This document shows, piece by piece, positions 1-5,612 of a DNA stretch of 6,913 bases. The stretch comes from Lachnospiraceae bacterium (GTDB lineage Bacteria; Bacillota_A; Clostridia; Lachnospirales; Lachnospiraceae). The stretch covers positions 1 to 6,913 of the forward strand of contig JAEEJD010000224.1 in NCBI GenBank assembly GCA_016281675.1. The letters are read 5' to 3'. Made by a program: the position numbers and the translations under genes. How positions within the stretch are numbered: position 1 is the stretch's first letter; each line of letters opens with the position of its first letter. The notes beneath the pieces were generated by a model that saw only the letters and a list, made by a program, of their open reading frames with translations, was not told the DNA's origin and did not search any database.

Positions 1-1410
1 CAGCAAAAGTTCCGAAGGATGGATCTCATCCCTGTGTTCGAACCATGCGTATGTTCCGTGGAACTTGCCGTTCTTCTGATCCTCAAACACAACCGCACGG
101 CCCGCGCCGAACTGCTTTGCCGCACATTCCAGTATCTGTTTGATGCAGTTGTCGGGAGTATTATCCGATGTGGCTATCGAAAGAGAACTTGATATCAGAT
201 GCCCTCTTTCTATCACCGCCCTGTCTCTTGTCCACCATCTCAAGAACTGCCGCAAAATAACAACGATAAGTATCAGGGATCCTGCTCTTGTGACTACTCC
301 GTACGTATCGTTCCCGACGATCCTTCTCATCATATAAAGCGTAAAATCCGCAAATACGCAAAACAGGAAAACGGCAAGACCGATATAGTACCTTTTAAGC
401 CGTGACATCATACCGTTATCCCTGCAGTACAGCTCATCATCCGCAAACATCAGGATACATGTGACAGCGAGCACGACGCAGTATATGATAAGAACCTTCG
501 GAAACGAGGTCATCATATCTACCGCTCCGTAGTATCTCAGAGCGATCAGGATAACAAGCAGGATCGCCGTGCAGACAAGCTGTATCAGCGGATAGATAAG
601 GCGTCTCTTATTGGTGAGTGAATTGAAGAACCTGACAAGAGGATACCCCACCAGCATTATAAGTATCCTGTTCAGAACCCGGACAGCATATACATGACCG
701 GTCAGAAGCTGAATGATATCTGTTGCGATAAGAAGCCACAATCCCAAAAGGATCGCAGCTATACCGAGAGATGTGATGTCGAACGGGATCCTCTCGCTTT
801 TATCGACCGCCATACTGATGAGAACAAACATCAACCCGAGGAAAACGATGAATACGGATATTCCGACCGATATCGCCTTCCTGTCGAAGAGCATGTGAAT
901 ATATGACATGGCGGATCCGAGATAAACGTTTGCTATATAACCGTATTCATTTCCCGACAAAGGATCGGATGATTCAAACTCTATCCTGAGTATCCTGCCC
1001 CCGAGGTTGACCGGCAGATCAACTTCATGAAACGCGGTACCGTATCCTTTTCCCGTCAGATTGTCAACCGACTCGTACGAATAGATTTCTTTATCGTCAA
1101 CATATACTTTTAAATTGACATTATAAGATGCAAAGCACAGGCAATCCGTATCCGCAAAGCCCTGCATGATCTTCTTCTCCAGCACCACCGGTATGCCGTC
1201 GGAGTTTGTGTGTGCATCATCTATGGTACAGATATTACCTGCCTGATCTCTCCAACCGTCGGGGATCGGAGTCACTCCGGCAGATCCCTGTACATCTTTG
1301 TCACCCGTAACCGAACGGATAACAATGATCATGATAAGCGCTACAGCAGCAAATATCGCGGGAACGATCCTTTTATTGGAGCTTTGTCTGTTTATCAAAA
1401 AATTCGCCAA
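1..1410 (-). CDS. 7TM receptor with beta-rich extracytoplasmic domain and GAF-like start, 3' partial
   Basis: The frame is open from a stop at 1420-1422 to the left edge, giving 470 codons from a proposed TTG (1408-1410); the next TTG is at 1396-1398. Either start gives a short positive N-terminus (NRQSSNKR) before a membrane helix at about 15-33. Residues 34-175 are a beta-rich, probably extracytoplasmic domain with motifs such as NVNLKVYVDDKEIYSY, HEVDLP and LRIEFESSDP, which resemble a jelly-roll ligand-binding fold. Seven hydrophobic helices follow at about 176-200, 212-235, 245-262, 270-292, 305-323, 340-360 and 371-390, in the style of 7TMR-DISM receptors. After the RQFLRWWTRDR boundary comes a cytoplasmic segment (403-470) that looks like the first half of a GAF domain (NCIKQILECAAKQFGAGRAVVFE). 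The output domain is beyond the window. From similar receptors a GGDEF diguanylate cyclase is my first guess and a histidine kinase or phosphatase my second; neither can be seen. Confidence 0.88.
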   Translation of the reverse strand, partial: MANFLINRQSSNKRIVPAIFAAVALIMIIVIRSVTGDKDVQGSAGVTPIPDGWRDQAGNICTIDDAHTNSDGIPVVLEKKIMQGFADTDCLCFASYNVNLKVYVDDKEIYSYESVDNLTGKGYGTAFHEVDLPVNLGGRILRIEFESSDPLSGNEYGYIANVYLGSAMSYIHMLFDRKAISVGISVFIVFLGLMFVLISMAVDKSERIPFDITSLGIAAILLGLWLLIATDIIQLLTGHVYAVRVLNRILIMLVGYPLVRFFNSLTNKRRLIYPLIQLVCTAILLVILIALRYYGAVDMMTSFPKVLIIYCVVLAVTCILMFADDELYCRDNGMMSRLKRYYIGLAVFLFCVFADFTLYMMRRIVGNDTYGVVTRAGSLILIVVILRQFLRWWTRDRAVIERGHLISSSLSIATSDNTPDNCIKQILECAAKQFGAGRAVVFEDQKNGKFHGTYAWFEHRDEIHPSELLL

Positions 1411-2146
1411 TTGTTTTGTTCAGCTCCTCGTTTGTCGTACTCTTTAACACATATCCCTGCGGTTTGAGCTTCATGACACGCGCAATACTCTCTTTGGTAC
1501 CTATACCCGTCAGGAATATAACCGGGATAGATTCCGTATCGGGGTGCATCCTGAGCATTTCCAATATCTTCGGACCGTCAACCACAGGCATCTCATAATC
1601 GAGAAGTATCAGATCCACTTTATTTTTTGCAAGCCAGGAAATACCCTGCATTCCGTCGTTAACAGCCTCCACGTTATACGAATTCTCAAGCCATTTTATG
1701 ATCATCTGTGCATAGAAAGCATCGTCATCTATTATAAGAATCTTCTTCTTGCCTTTTTTAGAAATGCTTTTTTTGATTTCCCTTTCTATCTCTTCGCCAA
1801 GCTCATCCATATCTATAGGTCTGTTTATCCAGATATACTTTGTAAGAGCGGGAATGTTTCCAAGAAGCGCATCTTTGCACGTTTCGGATCCTATAAGGAT
1901 CATATTACGGTTAAGATCCTGGAATGTATCGCAAAGCAGCAGGACGCTTTTCGTAAGATCCATGTCTCCTACGATCGAATCCTGGAGATACAGAATAAAC
2001 GCCTGCGTATCCGCAGCCATTTCACGGATCGCAAAGATATCATCCTTTATAAGAGATACGTTGTAACCCTTTTCGGCAAGCCCTCTTTCCATGGACTTGA
2101 CCACAACACTGAACTGATGGGTTATTATTGCCACATTTCCTTCCAT
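1373..2146 (-). CDS. Stand-alone response regulator: pseudo-receiver followed by an intact receiver
   Basis: A 257-residue soluble protein starting at the ATG spaced 8 bases from GGAGG. Residues about 1-120 have the alternating strand/helix pattern of a receiver, but the acidic pair is replaced by THQ after the first strand and the aspartate strand reads AFILYLQD without an aspartate at the phospho-site. Residues about 135-252 form a canonical receiver: KILIIDDD (D140-D142), phospho-acceptor D183 in DLILLDYEMP, T213 in FLTG, and K235, followed by Ser-Thr rather than the usual proline. A lysine-rich linker (SKKGKKK) joins the two. There is no DNA-binding, enzyme or RNA-binding domain, so it should act by protein contact or as a phosphate shuttle, CheY/Spo0F style. 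Position just after an Hpt-bearing hybrid kinase makes it the likely relay acceptor (inference). The 3' end overlaps the proposed start of the next gene. Confidence 0.93.
   Translation of the reverse strand: MEGNVAIITHQFSVVVKSMERGLAEKGYNVSLIKDDIFAIREMAADTQAFILYLQDSIVGDMDLTKSVLLLCDTFQDLNRNMILIGSETCKDALLGNIPALTKYIWINRPIDMDELGEEIEREIKKSISKKGKKKILIIDDDAFYAQMIIKWLENSYNVEAVNDGMQGISWLAKNKVDLILLDYEMPVVDGPKILEMLRMHPDTESIPVIFLTGIGTKESIARVMKLKPQGYVLKSTTNEELNKTIGEFFDKQTKLQ
1424..1429 (-). promoter_or_regulatory. Probable ribosome binding site for the 7TM receptor gene
   Basis: GAGGAG lies within the end of the regulator gene, 13 bases upstream of the proposed TTG start at 1408-1410. The spacing is longer than ideal, but an in-frame TGA at 1420-1422 rules out any earlier start, and no ATG occurs until codon 27, inside the first membrane helix. 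Confidence 0.45.
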
Positions 2147-2213
2147 CACATACACCTCCGGACAGTCGGGACGAGCATTTTCATCCGCTCTGTCATTTTA
2201 TCTTTAAACAATG
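2147..2213 (-). promoter_or_regulatory. Short intergenic leader with ribosome site of the double-receiver gene
   Basis: These 67 bases separate the hybrid kinase stop (TAG, 2214-2216) from the regulator start. A GGAGG at 2155-2159 lies 8 bases upstream of the ATG at 2144-2146. A GTG at 2153-2155 is in frame but overlaps the ribosome site itself, so it cannot be the start served by that site; a second in-frame GTG at 2147-2149 is less well spaced than the ATG. I see no convincing promoter or terminator here, so read-through from the kinase gene is likely. Confidence 0.75.
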
Positions 2214-5200
2214 CTAACCGTCAATAACGGACGCCATCTTTTCGTATTCGCCATTCTCCAGCATCATCTGAAGCTGTTCCAGCTTTTCCGCATCCTCCAT
2301 GGATATCGGATATTCAATGATCTCCATGATAGTTTGGGATATTGTCTCTTCATCATGATCCCGGGCAGCTTCACTTATTATCTCATATACGCTCTCCATC
2401 AATACCGATTCAAAAACGTCTTTTGGCTCTTCAACACTTACGGTATCGGAAACCTCCTCGACTTTGGGAGCACTTTGGATCGACCCGCCCGTAAAGAATG
2501 CATTCAGTACATCCCCGTAACTCTTCAGATGCTCCATCACTTTCAGGTGATTGTCTCTTATGTAGTCAATATCATCGCGTTTTCCGGCCATTTCAAGCTC
2601 TTTGGCTTCCTCGGAAAGCTCCACGGCGCCGACAAGAAGAGATGAACTCTTAAGAGCATGGACTTTGATGGTGTAGTTTTTCCAGTCTTCGCTGTCATAC
2701 AGACTGCTTATTTCACCGTAATTCGTATCCACGGATTTGTAATAAACTTCCAGAAGCGACTTGAAAGTATCCTCGTTTCCGCTGTTCTTCAATCCGACCT
2801 CGTAATCTATGCCGGGGATATCCTTAATAGTGATGACCTTCTCTTCCGCTGTATCCTCCGCTGCTTCTTCCGGAATGTATTCTTCCTGCGTATCATCAAC
2901 CACAGCATCAGGAGTTTCTTCAGAGAGCATACCGATCAGATCACCCGAGTAACGTCCGCGCTCAAAGCACATCATTCCGAAAGTGCCGACTCCCATATAG
3001 ATCGGCATAACGGAAGATGATCTGAAAAATACCACGTGCCTGGGTTTTAGATATTTTCTTATAAAATCCTTCTGCTCATCCGAAAGGCTCGTATAAACAA
3101 CAACGATAAGATCAATGTCCTCTTTGCCCGCCTTCTCAAGCATATGATCCATGAATCCGGTTATGTAGTCATCAAACCCACCGCGACGCACTTTGTCGAC
3201 GCCGAATACCTTCCGGTTGTAACTGATAAAGAGCCTAAGATCCATCGTGTTCATGAAGCTTACGATCAGCGAATCCAGCAGACCTTTCCTGTTTGCGTAA
3301 TAAATACTGTCGGAAACAAAGCATGCATGAATGATCTTCTTGGCCTTTTCAAGTTCCTCGACTATCTTTTCGTATGTACTTCCCCTTACCGACATCCTTT
3401 GAGCCATAAGTGCGAGCATACCGACCGCAGCAGAGCTTGTTTCGGAATCTACCACGGTAACGTTACCGTATGATCGTGCCGCCTCGGTCGCGCGCTCGTA
3501 CTCGGGACTCAATCCCGATGCCGCGGAAATATAAATAACGTTATGCGCCTTCTTCAGAATCCTTCCGAAGAAAGAAATATACTCATCCACTGTGGGAGGA
3601 ACCGCCGCAAATGATTTTCCCTCATTCATATAACGGATAAGTTCATCGCTCGTTGCCTCGATCCCGTCGTAATACCTGCCGTTTTCGGAAATGATCGTGT
3701 AGCAGACCGTCTCGATCTGATATTTATCAAGGACCGGCAGGGGAATATCGCATGTAAGGGCACATGTTACAGCCACCGGGATCTTACGGGTGTAACTGCT
3801 TGCGGTATTCAGCCTGACAGCTGCCGATGACATCTCTCCGCTGATATTGACCTTTGAAGGAGGAAGGTGCGTAAGCAGCGTTTCCTCAAGTGCACGTCCC
3901 GAGACAGGCTTGACCAGATAATCTTCAAAGCCGCTGCTTAAATACAGTTCCTTCATTTCGCTTCCGGCATTTGCGGTCAGAGCTATTATCGGAACACGGT
4001 TATTAAGTCCGCCCGCCTGATTCCTTATATGCTGAAGACATTCTATACCGTCCATTTCCGGCATCAGATGATCCATGAGTATCAGATCGTAATGCTCGGA
4101 AAGAGTCCGCGCAAGGGCTTCTTTGCCGCTCGGTACTGTATCAACACTTATAAGCGTACCGTCAAGGAGCTTGCTCTCGACCATGAGGTTCATTTCATTG
4201 TCATCGACTATCAGGACTCTTGCATCAACCGCGGTAAATCCGGGTTTGTATTCTCCTCCTTCGCCCATGGTGTCATATTCTTTGATATCGATCGATCCGA
4301 CCGCATCGGCTCTTGTGACTGTCTGCTTAAGCGCTACCGTAAATGTCGAACCCTGCGTGTACACGCTGTCCACGGTGATCGTTCCGCCCATCAGTTCAAC
4401 AAGCTGTTTGACTATCGACAGTCCCAGTCCCGTTCCTTCAATTCCGACATTCTTATCTTCATCGACTCTCTGGAACGCATCAAAAAGGTAAGGGATCACG
4501 TCCTGTTTGATTCCGAGTCCCGTATCCTCTATTGTAAATATCAGGATCACGTGACCCTCTTCGGCTGCTTCTTTCTCGATGTGAAGAGTAACGGAACCTT
4601 CTCTTGTATACTTGATGGCATTGTTTAAAAGGTTGATGAGTATCTGCTTGATACGCACCTCGTCACCGTACAGTTCGGAAGGTATCGAAGGATCAAGTTC
4701 TACATTGAACTCCAGCCCCTTCTCCTGCGCACGGAGCATGATCATGTTAACGATCTCTCTGATCATGGATGCTATCGAGTAGTTTGTCGGAACGATATCC
4801 ATCTTGCCGGCCTCTATCTTCGAAAAGTCCAGGATATCGTTGATAAGAGCAAGAAGCATGCGACCGGCTCCCTGGATGTTTGCGGCATCTCTTCGTATCT
4901 CGGCCGACGCATCGGGTTGCCTTAAGATTATCTCATTCAGTCCGAGTACGGAGTTGATCGGGGTCCTTATCTCATGGCTCATGCTTGAGAAGAAACGGTT
5001 CTGGGATCTGTTCAGTTCTTCAACCTTCTTTGTCTCCTCACGCGCCATTTCATTCTCGTGCGAAAACATCAGATTCTGGAACCATGTCATTACAAAACAG
5101 ATATAACCGACTTCTATGACCGAAAGTGCGATATCGATATATCTGACGTTTCTTGACAGTGATTCGCTAAGCTCGGGGTGCCGGTATCCGTACATGAACA

Positions 5201-5612
5201 GTCCGATCACGATGAGAGTATGAACGGCAAGAGAAGCTGCCCGCCATGCTCCCGTAAGCATAAGGCCGATATACAGGTACACAAAAATAAGCCACGGTAT
5301 AACGGTTCCTTCGGTACCGCCGCCATACAAAAATGCGACCGGAACTACAACGAGAATAAGAGCACACGACAGTATCTTGGTCATCAAAATGATCCTGTCG
5401 GTCTTCACTCCTATATATGTGATAAGAGGAATTGCGATAAGTGCGATTATAAGTGTGATTATCTCAACTATATCGCTTCCGTAGATTATATCCCCGATAA
5501 GTGCGATCAGTGTAACAAGGGTCGCTGCAATAGTCAGAACGATAAATACGCGTTCCTTGATATCTTTCGAAGAATCATTGATAAGTTTTCTTATCTTCAG
5601 GTCTATCTTCAT
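2214..5612 (-). CDS. Hybrid sensor histidine kinase with receiver, DegV/EDD-type domain and Hpt domain
   Basis: Complete 1132-residue inner-membrane hybrid kinase. Domains in order: about six membrane helices between 20 and 178 with very short loops, so no large extracytoplasmic sensor; a charged helix 185-205; HisKA with H-box SHEIRTP (H213); HATPase with N-box LINLLNNAIKYT (325-336), G1 DTGLGI (363-368), F-box LFDAFQ (376-381) and G2 GTGLGLSIV (393-401); an intact receiver at about 464-582 (acidic pair D470/D471, phospho-acceptor D514, T546, K568); a DegV/EDD-like domain at about 611-885; an acidic linker 896-924; an Hpt domain at about 932-1040 with HALKSSS (H985); and a helical acidic tail 1058-1132. 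All residues needed for a His-Asp-His relay are present. Known for the family: autophosphorylation at H213, transfer to D514, then to the Hpt histidine and a separate response regulator. The regulator encoded 67 bases downstream is the obvious partner (inference). The DegV domain is unusual here and may sense a cytoplasmic ligand. Start chosen from the ATGA overlap and GGAGGG. Confidence 0.95.
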   Translation of the reverse strand: MKIDLKIRKLINDSSKDIKERVFIVLTIAATLVTLIALIGDIIYGSDIVEIITLIIALIAIPLITYIGVKTDRIILMTKILSCALILVVVPVAFLYGGGTEGTVIPWLIFVYLYIGLMLTGAWRAASLAVHTLIVIGLFMYGYRHPELSESLSRNVRYIDIALSVIEVGYICFVMTWFQNLMFSHENEMAREETKKVEELNRSQNRFFSSMSHEIRTPINSVLGLNEIILRQPDASAEIRRDAANIQGAGRMLLALINDILDFSKIEAGKMDIVPTNYSIASMIREIVNMIMLRAQEKGLEFNVELDPSIPSELYGDEVRIKQILINLLNNAIKYTREGSVTLHIEKEAAEEGHVILIFTIEDTGLGIKQDVIPYLFDAFQRVDEDKNVGIEGTGLGLSIVKQLVELMGGTITVDSVYTQGSTFTVALKQTVTRADAVGSIDIKEYDTMGEGGEYKPGFTAVDARVLIVDDNEMNLMVESKLLDGTLISVDTVPSGKEALARTLSEHYDLILMDHLMPEMDGIECLQHIRNQAGGLNNRVPIIALTANAGSEMKELYLSSGFEDYLVKPVSGRALEETLLTHLPPSKVNISGEMSSAAVRLNTASSYTRKIPVAVTCALTCDIPLPVLDKYQIETVCYTIISENGRYYDGIEATSDELIRYMNEGKSFAAVPPTVDEYISFFGRILKKAHNVIYISAASGLSPEYERATEAARSYGNVTVVDSETSSAAVGMLALMAQRMSVRGSTYEKIVEELEKAKKIIHACFVSDSIYYANRKGLLDSLIVSFMNTMDLRLFISYNRKVFGVDKVRRGGFDDYITGFMDHMLEKAGKEDIDLIVVVYTSLSDEQKDFIRKYLKPRHVVFFRSSSVMPIYMGVGTFGMMCFERGRYSGDLIGMLSEETPDAVVDDTQEEYIPEEAAEDTAEEKVITIKDIPGIDYEVGLKNSGNEDTFKSLLEVYYKSVDTNYGEISSLYDSEDWKNYTIKVHALKSSSLLVGAVELSEEAKELEMAGKRDDIDYIRDNHLKVMEHLKSYGDVLNAFFTGGSIQSAPKVEEVSDTVSVEEPKDVFESVLMESVYEIISEAARDHDEETISQTIMEIIEYPISMEDAEKLEQLQMMLENGEYEKMASVIDG
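2493..2819 (-). other. Hpt phosphotransfer domain of the hybrid kinase
   Basis: Residues about 932-1040 form a helical domain with the Hpt signature VHALKSSS. H985 is the phospho-accepting histidine, followed by the usual Lys at +3 and a small-residue patch, then a glycine and an acidic helix (ELSEEAKELE). Having Hpt on the same chain as HisKA and receiver lets one protein carry three relay steps. The 22-odd-residue Glu/Asp-rich stretch just before it looks like a flexible linker. Confidence 0.9.
2958..3782 (-). other. DegV/EDD (fatty-acid-binding family) domain inside the hybrid kinase
   Basis: Residues about 611-885 of the kinase follow the DegV/FakB pattern along their length. An IPVAVTCAL first strand is followed by RYYDGIEATSDEL, where the family has a D-G-x-x-I/T-xx-E/D-F/L segment. 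Next come IYISAASGLSPEY (family S-S-x-L-S-G-T-Y), VTVVDSETSS (family V-x-V-I-D-S), ANRKGLL near 773-779 (family R-K-G-G-R-I), and MPIYMGVGTFG near 869-879 (family T-H-T-G-P-G-x-L-G). Length of about 275 residues matches a full DegV protein, so it is a whole domain rather than a fragment. Stand-alone FakB proteins hold an acyl chain for the FakA kinase. Pocket positions differ here: TTSQP reads AAVPP (669-673) and the HTGPG histidine aligns with Y872. The ligand may therefore be different, or binding may be lost. Assignment is by eye. Confidence 0.8.

Noticed and set aside
2153..2155. GTG start giving a 260-residue regulator
   Set aside because: The GTG overlaps the GGAGG ribosome site; the ATG at 2144-2146 has an 8-base spacing from it.
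2160..2193. Possible hairpin (GACAG/CTGTC outer, GAGC/GCTC inner) in the gap before the regulator gene
   Set aside because: The stems are short and partly share bases, the loops are large, and no U-run follows, so it does not support a terminator or riboswitch.
2147..2213. AT-rich stretch TTTAAAGATAAAAT as a promoter before the regulator gene
   Set aside because: No properly spaced -35 element is visible and the gap is short, so read-through from the kinase gene is the simpler explanation.
1544..2227. A 227-codon open frame on the plus strand
   Set aside because: It lies antisense to the regulator gene, its translation is rich in His, Tyr and Ile with no recognisable motif, and the minus-strand gene has clear receiver domains and a ribosome site.
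2826..2927. Glu/Asp-rich stretch as a possible repeat or low-complexity element
   Set aside because: It is an ordinary acidic interdomain linker between the DegV-type and Hpt domains, with no regular repeat unit.
4029..4628. A 199-codon open frame on the plus strand
   Set aside because: It is the shadow of the HATPase and receiver region of the hybrid kinase and has no domain-like pattern of its own.
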